Shown here: positions 1 through 13,497 of the stretch, one piece after another
Layout: each line of letters begins with the position of its first letter
How positions within the stretch are numbered: position 1 is the stretch's first letter
Assembly (NCBI RefSeq): GCF_051401765.1
Contig: NW_027480468.1
Location: forward strand, 124,001 to 188,000
Length of the DNA stretch: 64,000 bases
Direction: 5' to 3'
Source: Calliopsis andreniformis
Lineage: Eukaryota; Arthropoda; Insecta; Hymenoptera; Andrenidae
Position numbers and translations under genes: made by a program
Notes under the pieces: generated by a model
The model's input: the letters and a program-made list of their open reading frames with translations, nothing else
What the model was told of the DNA's origin: nothing
Databases searched by the model: none

Positions 1-3000
1 AGGACTGAGGGTTTAGGATTGAGGATTGAGGAACGAGAATTGAGGATTGGGGATTGAGGGCTGAGTATTGACGATTGAGTATTGAAGATTAGGGATTGAT
101 TACTGAGGATTGAGGATTGAGGATTGAGGATTGAGGATTGAGGATTGAGGTTTGAGGACTGAAGATTGAGGATTGAGGATTGAGTGTTGTGGATTGAGTA
201 CGAGGACTCAGGGTTGAGTATTGATGTTTGAGTTCTGAGGATTGAGGATTGAGGATTGAGAATTGAGGATTGAGGATTGAGGATTGAAGATTGAGGATTG
301 GGTATTGAGGATTGAAGATTGAGGATTGAGGATTGAGGGTTGTGGATAGAGGACGAGGACTGAGGGTTGAATATTGATGTTTGAGGTCTGAGGATTGTGG
401 ATTGAGTATTGAGGGTTGAAGGTTGCGGATTGAGAATTGAGGATTGAGGATTGAGGATTGGGGACAGAGGATTGAAGATTGAGGTCTGAGGATTGAGGAT
501 TGAGGATTGACGATTGATGGTTGAGGATTGAGGATCGAGGATTGAGCATTGAATATTGAGGATTGAGTATTGAGGATTCAGGATTGAGGATTGAGGATTG
601 AGGATTGAGGATTGAGGGCTGAGTATTGAGGATTGAAGGTTGAGGATTGAGGATTGACGGTTGAATATTGAGGACTGGGTGTTGAGGATAGAGTGTTGAG
701 AATTGATGTTTGTGGACTAAGATTTGAAGATTGAAGATTGAGGATTGATGTCGAAGATTGTGGTTGGAGAATTGAGGATGGAGGGTTGAGGACTGAGGTT
801 TGAGAATTGAGGATTGACAATTCAATTATGGGGATTGAGAATTGAGGATTGTGTATTGAGGATTGAGGATTGAGGATTGATGATTGAGGGTTGGGGATTG
901 AGGATTGAGGATTGAGGATTGAGGATTGAGGATTGAGGATCGAGGATTTTGGATTGAAGATTGAGGATTGAGGATTGAGCATTGAAGATTGAGGGTTGAG
1001 TATTGAGGATTGAAGGTTGTGGACTGAGGATAGATGATTGAATATTGAGGACTGAGTGTTGAGGATAGAGTGTTGAGAATTGATGTTTGAGTACTAAGAT
1101 TTGATGATTGAAGGTTGAGGATTGAGTACTGAAAACTGAGAACTGAGGCTTTCCTCTTGAGTATTGAGAATTGAGAATTGGGGATTGAGGATTAAGGGTT
1201 GAGGATTGATGGTTGAGGTGTGAGGATAGACGATTGAGGATTGTAGATTGAGGACTGAGACTTGAGGATTGAGGTTTGAGGACTGAGGATTCATGATTGC
1301 GGATTGAAGATTGAGGATTGAGGATTGAGGATTGAGGATTGAGGATTGAGGATTGAGGATTTAGGATTGAGGATTGAAGATTGAGGATTGATGGTTGAAT
1401 ACTGAAGATTGAGGATTGGGAATTGATGATTGAGAATTGAGGATTGGGGATTGAGGATTGAGCATTGAATATTGAGGATTGAGGTTTGAGGACGGAGGAT
1501 TGAGGATTGAGGATTGAGGATTGACGATTGAGGATTTAGGATTGAGGACATTGGATTGAGGATTGAGCATTGAGGATTGAGGATTTAGGATTGAGTATTG
1601 AGGATTGAGGATTGAGGATTGAAGACTGAGAATTGAGAATTGATGATTGAGGATTGAGGATTGAGGATTGAGGGTTGAGCATTGAATATTGAGGACTGAA
1701 GATTCAGGACGGAGGATTGAGGATTGAGGATTGTCGATTGAGGATTGAGGATTCAGAATTGAGGATTGAGTGTTGGGTATTGAGTATTGAACATTGAGGA
1801 CGGAGGATTGAGAATTGAGTATTGAGGATTGAGGATTGAGGATTGAGGATTGAGGATTGAGGATTGAGGATTGAGGATTGAGGATTGAGTATTGAGGATT
1901 CAGGATTGAGGATTGAGGATTGAGGATTGAGGATTGAGGGCTGAGTATTGAGGATTGAAGGTTGAGGATTGAGGATTGACGATTGAATATTGAGGACTGG
2001 GTGTTGAGGATAGAGTGTTGAGAATTGATGTTTGTGGACTAAGATTCGAAGATTGAAGATTGAGGATTGATGTTGGAGAATGTGGTTTGAGAATTGAGGA
2101 TGGAGGGTTGAGGACTGAGGTTTGAGAATTAAGGATTGACAATTCAATTATGGGGATTGAGAATTGAGGATTGTGTATTGAGGATTGAGGATTGAGGATT
2201 GATGATTGAGGATTGACGATTGAGGATTGAGGATTGAGGTTAGAGGTTAGAGAACTGAGGATTGAGGATTGAGGATTGAGGATTGAACATTGAGGGCTGA
2301 GTATTGAGGATTGAAGGTTGAGGACTGAGGATTGACGATTGAATATTGAGGACTGGGTGTTGTGGATAGAGTGTTGAGAATTGATGTTTGAGGACTAAGA
2401 TTTGAAAATTGAAGATTGAGAATTGAGTATTGAAGACTGAGAATTGAGGATATTCTAGTGATGATTGAGGATTGAGGATTGAGGATTGAGGATTAATGGT
2501 TGAGACTGTGGGTTGAGGATTGAGCATTGAGGATTGAGGATTGAGGATTCAGGATTGCGGATTGAAGATTGAGGATTGAGGATTGAGGATTGAGGATTGA
2601 GTATTGAGGATTGAGGATTGAGGATTGAGGATTGAAGATTGAGGGTTGATATTTGAGTATTGAAGGTTGAGGATTGGGAATTGATGATTGAGAATTGAGG
2701 ATTGGGGATTGAGGATTGAGCATTGAATATTGAGGATTGAGGTTTGAGGACGGAGGATTGAGGATTGAGGATTGAGGATTGAGGATTGAGGTTAGAGGTC
2801 AGAGAACTGAGGATTGAGGATTGAGGATTGAGGATTGAGCATTGTGGGCTGAGTATTGAGGATTGAAGGTTGAGGACTGAGGATTGACGATTGAATATTG
2901 AGGACTGGGTGTTGTGGATAGAGTGTTTAGAATTGATGTTTGAGGACTAAGATTTGAAAATTGAAGATTGAGGATTGAGTATTGAAGACTGAGAATTGAG

Positions 3001-6000
3001 GATATTCTACTGATGATTGAGGATTGAGGATTGAGGATTGAGGATTGAGGATTGAGGATTTTGTATTGAGGATTGATGATTGAGGGTTGGGGATTGAGTA
3101 TTGAGGACAGATGATTGACGATTGAGGATTGAGTATTGAGGGCTGATTACTGAGGGTTGAGGGTTGAGGGTTGAGGATTGAGGATTGAGTATTGAAGACT
3201 GAGGACAGAGGGTTGAGGACTGAGTATTGAAGATTGAGGATTGAGGATTGAGGATTGATTGTTGAGGATTGAGGATTGAAGATTGAGGATTCAGGATCGA
3301 GGATTGAGTATTGTATACTGATAGTTGAGGATTGAGTGTTGTGAATTGAGGATTGATGATTGATTATTGAGGACTGAAGTTTGAGGAATGAGGATTGAGG
3401 ATTGAGGATTGAGGATTGAGGACTGAGGGCTGAGGATTGAGGTTTGAGAATTGAGGATTGACAATTGAATATTGAGGATAGTGGCTTGATGACTGAGGAT
3501 TGAGGATTGAGGATTCAGGATTGAGAATTGAGGATTGAGGATTGAGAACGGAGGATTGAGGATTGAGTATTGAGGATTGAGGACTGAGGATTGAGGATTG
3601 AGGATTAAGGATTGAGGATTGAGGATTGAGGATTAAGGATTGAGGATTGAGGATTGAGGATTGAGGTCTGAGTGTTGAGGATTGAAGGTTGAGGACTGAG
3701 GATTTACGATTGAATATTGAGGACTGGGTGTTGAGGATAGAGTGTTGAGAATTGATGTTTGAGGACTAAGATATGAAGATTGAAGGTTGAGGATTGAGTA
3801 TTGAAGACTGAGAATTGAGGATATTCTGCTGATGATTGAGGATTGCGAATTGAGGGTTGAGGATTAATGGTTGAGACTGTGGGTTGAGGATTGAGCGTTG
3901 AGGATTGAGGATTGAGGATTGAGGATTGAGGATTGAGGATTGAGGATTGAGGATTGAGGATTTTGGATTGAAGATTGAGGATTGAGGATTGAGCATTGAG
4001 GATTGAGGGTTGAGTATTGAGGATTGAAGGTTGTGGACTGAGGATCGATGATTGAATATTGAGGACTGAGTGTTGAGGATAGAGTGTTGAGAATTGAGGA
4101 TTGAGGATTGAGGATTGACGATTGAGGATTGAGGATTGAGGATTTTGGATTGAGGATTGAGCATTGAGGATTGAGGATTTAGGATTGAGTATTGAGGATT
4201 GAGGATTGAGGATTGAAGACTGAGAATTGAGAATTGATGATTGAGGATTGAGGATTGAGGTTTGAGGGTTGAGCATTGAATATTGAGGACTGAAGATTGA
4301 GGACGGAGGATTGAGGATTGAGGATTGTCGATTGAGGATTGAGGATTGTCGATTGAGGATTGAGGATTCAGAATTGAGGATTGAGTGTTGGGTATTGAGT
4401 ATTGAACATTGAGGACGGAGGATTGAGAATTGAGTATTGAGGATTGAGGATTGAGGATTGAGGATTGAGAATTGAGGATTGAGGATTGAGGATTGAGGAT
4501 TGAGTATTGAGGATTCAGCATTGAGGATTGAGGATTGAGGATTGAGGATTGAGGGCTGAGTATTGAGGATTGAAGGTTGAGGATTGAGGATTGACGATTG
4601 AATATTGAGGACTGGGTGTTGAGGATAGAGTGTTGAGAATTGATGTTTGTGGACTAAGATTCGAAGATTGAAGATTGAGGATTGATGTTGAAGATTGTGG
4701 TTTGAGAATTGAGGATGGAGCGTTGAGGACTGAGGTTTGAGAATTAAGGATTGACAATTCAATTATGGGGATTGAGAATTGAGGATTGTGTATTGAGGAT
4801 TGAGGATTGAGGATTGATGATTGAGGGTTGGGGATTGAGTATTGAGGATTGAGGATTGAGGATTGAGGATTGAGGATTGATGATTGAGGATTGAAGATTG
4901 AGGATTGATGATTGAGTATTGAAGATAGAGGATTGGGAATGGATGATTGAGAATTGAGGATTGGGGATTGCGGATTGAGCATTGAATATTGAGGATTGAG
5001 GTTTGAAGACGGAGGATTGAGGATTGAGGGTTGAGGATTGAGGATTGAGGTTAGAGGTTAGAGAGCTGAGGATTGAGGATTGAGGATTGAGGATTGAGCA
5101 TTGAGGGCTGAGTATTGAGGATTGAAGGTTGAGGACTGAGGATTGACGATTGAATATTGAGGACTGGGTGTTGTGGATAGAGTGTTGAGAATTGATGTTT
5201 GAGGACTAAGATTTGAAAATTGAAGATTGAGGATTGAGTATTGAAGACTGAGAATTGAGGATATTCTACTGATGATTGAGGATTGAGGATTGAGTATTGA
5301 GGATTGAGGATTGAGGATTGAGGATTGAGGATTTTGGATTGAGGATTGATGATTGAGGGTTGGGGATTGAGTATTGAGAACTGATGATTGAGGATTGAGG
5401 ATTCAGGATTGAGGGCTGATTACTGAGGGTTGAGGGTTGAGGGTTGAGGATTGAGGATTGAGTATTGAAGACTGAGGACAGAGGGTTGAGGACTGAGTAT
5501 TGAGGATTGAGGACTGAGGATTGAGGATTGATGGTTGAGGATTGAGGATTGAAGATTGAGGATTCAGGATCGAGGATTGAGTATTGTATACTGATAGTTG
5601 AGGATTGAGTGTTGTGAATTGAGGATTGGTCATTGATTATTGAGGACTGAAGTTTGAGGAATGTGGATTGAGGATTGAGGATTGAGGATTGAGGACTGAG
5701 GGCTGAGGATTGAGGTGTGAGAATTGAGGATTGACAATTGAATATTGAGGATTGTGGCTTGATGACTGAGGATTGAGGATTGAGGATTCAGGATTGAGAA
5801 TTGAGGATTGAGGATTGAGGACGGAGGATTGAGGATTGAGTATTGAGGATTGAGTGCTGAGGATTGAAGGTTGAGGACTGAGGATTGACGATTGAATATT
5901 GAGGACTGGGTGTTGAGGATAGAGTGTTGAGAATTGATGTTTGAGGACTAAGATTTGAAGATTGAAGGTTGAGGATTGAGTATTGAAGACTGAGAATTGA

Positions 6001-8651
6001 GGATATTCTACTGATGATTGAGGATTGCGAATTGAGGGTTGAGGATTAATGGTTGAGACTGTGGGTTGAGGATTGAGCATTGAGGATTGAGGATTGAGGA
6101 TTGAGGATTGAGGATTGAGGATTGATGGTTGAGGATTGAGGATTGAAGATTGAGGATTCAGGATCGAGTATTGAGTATTGTATACTGATAGTTGAGGTTT
6201 GAGTGTTGTGAATTGAGGATTGATCATTGATTATTGAGGACTGAAGTTTGAGGAATGAGGATTGAGGATTGAGGGTTGAGGATTGAGGACTGAGGGCTGA
6301 GGATTGAGGTTTGAGAATTGAGGATTGACAATTGAATATTGAGGATTGTGGCTTGATGACTGAGGATTGAGGATTGAGGATTCAGGATTGAGAATTGAGG
6401 ATTGAGGATTGAGAACGGAGGATTGAGGATTGAGTATTGAGGATTGAGGATTGAGCACTGTGGGCTGAGTATTGAGGATTGAAGGTTGAGGACTGAGGAT
6501 TGACGATTGAATATTGAGGATTGGGTGTTGTGGATAGAGTGTTTAGAATTGATGTTTGAGGACTAAGATTTGAAAATTGACGATTGAGGATTGAGTATTG
6601 AAGACTGAGAATTGAGGATATTCTACTGATGATTGAGGATTGAGGATTGAGGATTGAGGATTGAGGATTGAGGATTTTGGATTTAGGATTGATGATTGAG
6701 GGTTGGGGATAGAGTATTGAGGACAGATGATTGAGGATTGAGGATTGAGGATTGAGGGCTGATTACTGAGGGTTGAGGGTTGAGGGTTGAGGATTGAGGA
6801 TTGAGTATTGAAGACTGAGGACAGAGGGTTGAGGACTGAGTATTGAAGATTGAGGATTGAGGATTGAGGATTGACGAATGAAGATTGAGGATCGAGAATT
6901 GATGATTGAGGATTGAGGATTGGGGATTGAGTGTTGATTACTGAGGGTTCAGGGTTGAGGGTTGAGGATTGAGGATTGCGGACTGAAGAGTGAGGATTGA
7001 TGATTGATGATTGAAGATTGAGGATTGAGGATTGAGGATTGAGGATTGATGATTGATGGTTGAGGATTGAGGATTGTCGATTGAGGATTGAGGATTGGAG
7101 ATTGAGTGTCGTGGACTGAGGACTGAGGACAGAGTGTTGAAGGTTGAGGATTGAGGACTGACGATTGAAGATTGAGGACTGAGTATTGAAAACTGAGAAT
7201 TGAGGATATTCTATTGAGGATTGAAAATTGAGGGTTGAGGATTGAGGATTGAGGATTAAGGGTTGAGGATTGAAGGTTGAGGTTTGAGGATTGACGATAG
7301 AGGATTGAGGATTGGGGATTGAGAATTGAGTATTGATGGTTGAGGATTGACGATAGACGATTGAGGATTGAGGATTGAGGATTGAGGATTGAAGATTGAA
7401 GTTTGAGGATTGACGATTGAGGTTTGAGGTTTGAAGATTGAGAATTGTGTATTCATGTTTCAAGATTGAGGATTGAGGTTGAAGTTTTAGGATTTAGGAT
7501 TGATAATTGAGGATTGTGGATTGGGCATTGAGGACTGAAGATTCAGGATTGAGGACTGAGGTATGAGGGTTGAAAGATTGAGGTTTGAGTATTGAGGATT
7601 GAGGATTGCGGTTTGAGTATTGAGGATTGAGGATTGAGGGTCGAGGATTGAAGATTGAGAATTGAGGATTGAGGATTGAGGATTGCGGATTGAGGATTGA
7701 GGATTGAGAATTGAGGATTGAGGATTGGGTATTGAGGATTGAGGATTGAAGATTGAGGATTGAGAATTGATAATTGAGGGTTGAGGATTGAGGATTGATT
7801 ACTGAGGGTTGAGGGTTGAGGGTTGAGTATTGAGGATTGAACATTGAGGATTGAGTATTGACGATTGAGGATTGCGGATTGAGGATTGAGGGTTGAGGGT
7901 TGAGTGTCGAGAATTGAAGATTGAGTATTGAGGATTGAGGATTGAGGATTGCGGATTGAGGATTGAGGATTGAGAATTGAGGATTGATAATTGAGGATCG
8001 ATGATTGAGCATTGAGGATTGAGGTTTGAATGTTGAGGATTGAGGATTAGGCATTGAATATTGAGGACTGAGGTTTGAGGACTGAGGATTGAGGATTGAG
8101 GGTTGAAGATTGAGGATTGAGGACTGACGATTGAAGATTGAGGACTGGGTATTGAAAAGTGAGAATTGAGGTTATTCTATTGAGGATTGAAAATTGAGGA
8201 TTGAGGATTGAGGATTGATTACTGAGGGTTGAGGGTTGAGGGCTGAGGATTGAGGATTGAGGATTGAAGATTGAGGGTTGATGATTGATAATTGAAGATT
8301 GAGGACTGTGGATTCAGGAATGAGGGGTGTGGTTTGAGTGCTTAGAATTTATGATTGACAATTGACTATTGAGTATTGAGGCTTGAGGACTGAGGATTCA
8401 GGGTCGAGTATTGAGGATTGAGTATTGAGGATTGAGGATTGAGTATTGAGGATTGAGGATTGAAGCTTGAGTATTGAGGGTTGAAGATTGAGGATTGAGG
8501 ATTGAGGATTGAGGATTGAGGATCAGGGCTGAGGGTTGAGGATTGAGGTTTGAGGACTGAGGGCTGAGGATTGAGGATTGAGAATTCAGGATTGAGGATT
8601 GAGGATTGAAGATTGAGGATTGGGTATAGAGGATTGAAGAATGAGGATTGA
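1..8651. repeat. 7-bp satellite array, ATTGAGG orientation
   Basis: The whole stretch is a degenerate tandem array of the heptamer ATTGAGG (GGATTGA phase), with frequent single-base variants such as ATTGAAG, ACTGAGG, GTTGAGG and ATTGCGG. Variants are not random: blocks recur in fixed order, giving a higher-order structure. A block containing CAATTCAATTATGGGG begins at 818, 2140 and 4755 (spacings 1,322 and 2,615). A block with GGATATTCTACTGATGATTG recurs in variants near 2450, 3000, 3820, 5260, 6000, 6620 and 7205. The strand shown here is full of TGA and TAG; the complementary strand stays open for hundreds of codons because the heptamer there has no stop. The array ends abruptly at the copia LTR. 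I see no gene in it. Confidence 0.97.
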
Positions 8652-8849
8652 TGTTAGATTATATAATCAAGGAACAAAAACAAGTATCGAAAGTATCGAA
8701 GGATACAGAAAGTGTTCTGTCTTGTTTCTATGGTTTTTTATTTACATTTGAATATATTCATGTGAGATCAGATATCGTACAGACTTCTTCCGTGCGTGGA
8801 GTTAAAAAATCAAATTTCTTTTTATTTAAAATTGTTCCATATTCCAACA
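8652..8849 (+). repeat. copia A 5' LTR (198 bp)
   Basis: Starts TGTTAGATTATATAATC and ends ATTCCAACA. It nearly matches the 5' LTR of copy B (reverse strand 50,488-50,291). The preceding bases, GAGGATTGA, belong to the heptamer satellite. The LTR should carry the element promoter, directed to the right. Confidence 0.93.
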
Positions 8850-8863
8850 GGTTATGGGCCCAG
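8850..8863 (+). promoter_or_regulatory. Copia-type primer binding site (initiator tRNA-Met fragment)
   Basis: GGTTATGGGCCCAG follows the LTR directly. The same motif follows the Drosophila melanogaster copia LTR, where a cleaved half of initiator tRNA-Met primes minus-strand DNA synthesis. The family assignment and priming mode come from that match; they are not shown by this sequence alone. Confidence 0.85.
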
Positions 8864-8955
8864 AATTCATTCTATAATAATTAAGTGTATCGCGTGTTAA
8901 TTAGTTTAGTTTTTTTTTAATCAATTAAGTGTAAAATACTTTAAACTGCGTGACG

Positions 8956-11900
8956 ATGGAGATGTCCAAAGACAGGAGAAACATTCAGCAATTCAGTGGT
9001 ACGAAATACAACGCGTGGAAGCATAGAGTTCGTAATTTATTATATGAGCTCGATGTATTAAAAGTTCTTGACGAGCAACCACCGGTTCCTGTCACCGCAG
9101 TAGGGTCGAAGGCGGAACGCATTGCCAAATGCACTGTTGTGCAATATTTATCTGATACGCATTTGAAGTATGACACTCCGGGAAGTACAGCAAAATCAAT
9201 TATATTAAGTTTAGATTCAGTGTATGAGAGTCAAAGTACGGCTACGGAATTATCCATTAGGAAAAAGCTATTAAGATTGAAAATGAAAAGTGACAGTTCG
9301 TTGAAAGATCATTTCGGGAAAACGAAATTATTTCAATTTTGTTATCTAGTTTGCCCGAAGTATATGATACGGTGTCAACTGTCATTGAGACGATGATGAC
9401 AGAAGCGAGAATTACACTTGACACAGTTAAAAAGAGACTGTTGGATGATGAGACGAAAATTAAGAGCGAAAAGTTGGATACCAACGCGAAAATACTCCAA
9501 GCTGAAGTGAAAAATCAAAGACCACATAATTTTGGAAGTACACGCTTTAAAAGAGGAAGTAATAGAAGAGGTAACATTAGAAGAGGAAATACATTCAAGC
9601 CGAATAGACAATCTTTTACCGGAAAATGTCATCAGTGTGGAAGAACAGGACACAAGATTAAAGAGTGTTATTACTATAAAAAGAGGCACCAATACAGAGC
9701 AGAACAAAGAAACAAAAATCAAAATATACATACAATTCAGACGACGCAAGCTGTTACAAGCAACAACGTGTCGGGATATGCCTTTATGACCGGAGACTAC
9801 CAGGTCATGAAAACTAGAAAATTAACATTTATCCTGGATTCTGGAGCATCGGATCATATAGTCAAAGAAGATAATGTATTTCCAAATATGACCATACTTG
9901 ATCCACCCATCAGGATTTCGATAGCGAAGAATGGAGAATATATAACTGCATCGAAGTAGGGACAGATACCTGTGACTACTAATACGGGAATTGAAGGCGT
10001 TTTGGAGGACGTATTGTACTGCCCGGACGTGCCGTACAACTTACTATCCGTTAGAAAGTTGCAGCAAAAAGGAATGAGTATAACCTTCAATGAGAGGGGC
10101 GTCGAAATAATCAAAAACGGTAAAATGATGATGATTGGTAAGCATTCAAATAATTTAATATCTATAGATTTTGATGTCATTGAGAAAGGAGTAAATTCAC
10201 TTAATTCTTATATTTCTAATAAGATAGTTAATAATTATGAATTATGGCATAGGCGCTTAGGGCATATAGGAAAGGCAAAATTTTTACAGTTGAAGAATAA
10301 GCAGGTGGTGGAAGATGTGACGTATCTTGAAAAAGTAATTCCAGACGATAATATATGTGAAGCTTGTATTAAAGGAAAACAAGCACAATTGCTATTTGAA
10401 AAGGCAAAAGATAAAAGTCACATTAGGCAGCCATTGTTTATTGTTCACACAGACGTTTGTGGACCGATCACTCCTTCTACAACTAATGATAAAAAGTATT
10501 TTATAACTTTCATAGATGAATTTACGAATTATTGTGTGACGTATTTACTTGAAAATAAATCAGATGCTTTTAGAATCTTTAAGGATTACGTTGCTAAAAG
10601 TGAAGCACGTTTTAATTTAAAGATTGTCAATTTATACTGTGGTAATGGCAAGGAATATTTATCTAATGAGATGAAAAATTATTGTATACAAAAGGGTATA
10701 AGCTATCACTTAACGGTTCCGCGAACTCCTCAGTTAAATGGTGTTGCAGAACGCATGAATAGAACTATAACTGAAAAAGCACGTGCGATGATAAACGGTG
10801 CAGGTTTAGGAAAAGAGTTCTGGGGAGAAACAGTTTTAACTGCTACATATTTAATTAATTTAACCCCATCGAAAGCTCTTAATGTTAATAAAACCCCATT
10901 TGAATTGTGGCATAATAAAAGGCCCAAATTGAAGTATTTAAAAGTGTTTGGTTCCACAGTGTATGTGCATGATAAAATTAGGAAATCGAAATTTGACGAA
11001 AAGTCTTATAAATGTATATTGGTAGGGTTTACACCAAATGGATACAAAGTGTGGAACGTAGAAAATGGGAAATTTGAGATAGTAAGAGATGTAATAGTTG
11101 ATGAAATTAATTACTTAGAATCTCGGCCGGTAATAAAATAAATAGGTTTAAAACGTGGTTTATGTGAAACTGATGCATCTCGTGAAGTGCTGAAATCAGT
11201 AGATATACAGTGTGAAGTAAATAAATCTGATAATCAAAAATCAGGTGTGTTAAGAAGAAAAAAATCTGATAACAATAAATCAGATATGATAGAGCCGAGA
11301 ATTAAAGTAATGGTAGATCAAGAGAAAAGTAAATCTGTAACTGAAACAGATGTAACAGGAGTATCGGGACCAGGAAATAATCAAGTGGTAGAATTAAAAG
11401 ATAGTATAGAACCTAGAAGGAGTGATAGGATTAAGCGACGGTCTCCTATGTCATATAATGAATTTAATGATAACGATGATTATCTTTTATGCGCTCAATC
11501 GATAATTTGCAAAATACCCAACTCATTTGATGAAATTAAAACTAGAGATGACAGAGCTAAGTGGGAACAAGCTATTGCCGATGAAATAAACTCGTTAGTA
11601 ATAAATAAAACTTGGAATTTGGTATCGAAGCCAAAGAATAAGAACATTGTTGATTGTAAATGGGTATTCACGATCAAAAATGATGAATTCGGAAATCCGT
11701 TAAAATACAAAGCTCGATTAGTGGCCCGTGGTTTCAGTCAGAAATATTTAGAAGATTATAATGACACATTTGCACCTGTAGCTAGAATGTCAAGCTTTAG
11801 ATTTCTTATGGCTTTTGCTAATCAGCATAATTTGCTAGTGCATCAAATGGATGTTAAGACGGCATTTTTAAATGGTATTTTACGGGAAGAAATTTATATG

Positions 11901-13055
11901 CGAATTCCTGAAGGTGTTAAATGTGATAGTAACAATCAAGTGTGTAAATTCAATAAAGCTTTGTATGGTCTCAAGCAATCAGCCAGATGCTGGTTTGAGA
12001 TGTTCGAAAAAGCTCTTCTAGAGAAAGGTTTCCGAAATTCATCAGCGGATCGTTGTATTTATATATTAGATAGAAAGAATATATTAAAGAATATATATGT
12101 GGTACTATATGTGGATGATCTAGTGATTATGACTGCTGAATCTGAGACAATGCAAAATTTCAAAAATTATTTGAAAAATAGATTTTGCATGACAGATTTA
12201 AATGAAATTAAGTTATTTCTAGGAATAAAAGTGGACAGAACTAATGGACAAGTAACATTGGATCAAAGTGCATATATTAAGACTGTTCTTATGAAATTTA
12301 ATATGTTAGATTGCAAACCTGTAAGTACACCTGTTCCAAGTGTATTAGATCATATAGCTTTGAATACAGAAGAAGAATATAATGCACCTTGTCGTAATTT
12401 AATTGGATGCTTGATGTATATAATGATTTATACGAGACCCGATTTAAGTATAGCGGTAAATATTTTAAGTTGATATTCAAGTAAAAATAACAGAGAACTG
12501 TGGCAAAACCTTAAAAGGGTTCTGAGGTATCTTAAAGGGTCTGCTGATATTAAATTAACATACGTTAAAACTGATTATAAAAATCTATTTAGTGGATATG
12601 TCGATTCTGATTGGGGAGGTAATGAAAATACAGATCGTAAGAGCACAACGGGATATTTATTTAAGTTATATGAACAATGTACAATATGCTGGAATACGAA
12701 AAGGCAAACATCAGTGGCTGTCTCGTCCACAGAAGCAGAGTACATGGCTCTTTTTGAAGCTGTGAGAGAGGCATTATGGTTAAAATCCTTGGCAATCAGT
12801 ATTAATATAAATGTCTTTGATGCAATAATAATTTACGAAGACAATATGGGTTGCATTAATATTGCGAGTAATCCAAGTAGCCATAAACGTTCAAAACATA
12901 TAGACATAAAATACCACTTTTCAAGAGAACAAGTTGAAAAGAATGTAATAAAACTTGAATATATTCCTACAGGTGATCAACTAGCAGATGCTTTAACGAA
13001 GCTGTTGCCAGCAAGCAAATATTTGGAATTTAGAGCAAAAATGGGATTAGAATAA
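8956..13055 (+). pseudogene. copia gag-pol polyprotein, broken copy
   Basis: The frame starts at ATG 8956 (an upstream GTG at 8950 is ignored) and ends at 13,055. Recognisable in order are a gag N-terminus, a CCHC zinc knuckle (CHQCGRTGHKIKEC), protease LDSGASDH, the integrase zinc region (HRRLGH...CEAC) and core, RT with YVDDL, and RNase H (SSTEAEYMAL, EDNMGC). Compared with copy B it has a 52-bp deletion after the codons for SSLKDHF (near 9310), which shifts the frame. It also has in-frame stops at 9957 (TAG), 11,139 (TAA) and 12,471 (TGA, where copy B has CGA). The second integrase catalytic Asp (copy B: YCDNGKEY) is Gly here (codon 10,641-10,643). No full-length product is possible. The usual copia polyprotein is about 1,400 residues, which matches the overall span. 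Confidence 0.95.
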
Positions 13056-13289
13056 TAAGATTAATATAAGCATAAAAATTATTATTATTTTGTATATAGT
13101 TTGTATGGTCTGGATGGGTTTTTCTGGGTTTCCCCATTCCCTTGCAACGAATGTTGGACCATTTGTATTTTGTTCCCAGAATTAGAGTCAAAATAAAACA
13201 CAAGGTAGACAGTCTGTACGGTAATACTCGTAGTACACTTATTAGACTTATTAATGTACAATTAATATGAACAGCACCGACTTGTTTTT

Positions 13290-13298
13290 GAGGGGGCC
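13290..13298 (+). other. copia A polypurine tract
   Basis: GAGGGGGCC directly precedes the TG of the 3' LTR, the position where plus-strand DNA synthesis is primed in LTR retrotransposons. Copy B has the same tract at 45,790-45,798. Confidence 0.75.
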
Positions 13299-13497
13299 TG
13301 TTAGATTATATAATCAAGGAACAAAAACAAGTATCGAAAGTATCGAAGGATACAGAATGTGTTCTGTCTTGTTTCTATGGTTTTTTATTTACTTTTGAAT
13401 ATATTCATGTGGGATCTGATATCGTACAGACTTCTTCCGTGCGTTGTGTTACAATTAAATTTCTTTTTATTTTAAATCGTTATCCCATATTACAACA
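13299..13497 (+). repeat. copia A 3' LTR (199 bp, divergent 3' half)
   Basis: TGTTAGATTATATAATC...CATATTACAACA. The first ~110 bp match the other three LTRs in the window closely. From about 13,410 on it differs at many sites, including GTGGGATCTG, GTTGTGTTACAATT and TTTAAATCGTTATCCC. The 5' LTR of this copy and both LTRs of copy B agree with each other in that part. This argues that the end of the 3' LTR comes from another family member. Confidence 0.9.

Larger units (their letters stand above)
8652..13497 (+). mobile_element. Ty1/copia LTR retrotransposon, copy A (degenerate)
   Basis: A 4.85 kb element with TG...CA LTRs at both ends, a copia-type primer site after the 5' LTR, one gag-pol region in the Ty1/copia order (gag, protease, integrase, RT, RNase H) and a purine tract before the 3' LTR. 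The 5' end sits directly in satellite DNA; the 3' end abuts unrelated AT-rich DNA. Flanking pentamers (ATTGA and TTCGA) do not form a convincing target-site duplication. The 5' and 3' LTRs agree in their first ~110 bp but diverge strongly in the last ~90 bp, so the element is probably a recombinant. It is about 5 kb of near-identical sequence to copy B at 45,591-50,488, which lies on the other strand. Confidence 0.95.

Noticed and set aside
208..8054. Long minus-strand frames rich in NPQSSIL in the left satellite
   Set aside because: They are the translation of a heptamer without stops; all three frames give the same peptide, there is no start context or conserved fold, and the mirrored frames on the right array have the same cause.
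1..8651. CRISPR-like array
   Set aside because: Units are 7 bp, adjacent, without spacers, and the context is a eukaryotic satellite.
1..8651. Telomeric repeat
   Set aside because: The unit ATTGAGG is not the insect TTAGG repeat, and it is too degenerate and internal.
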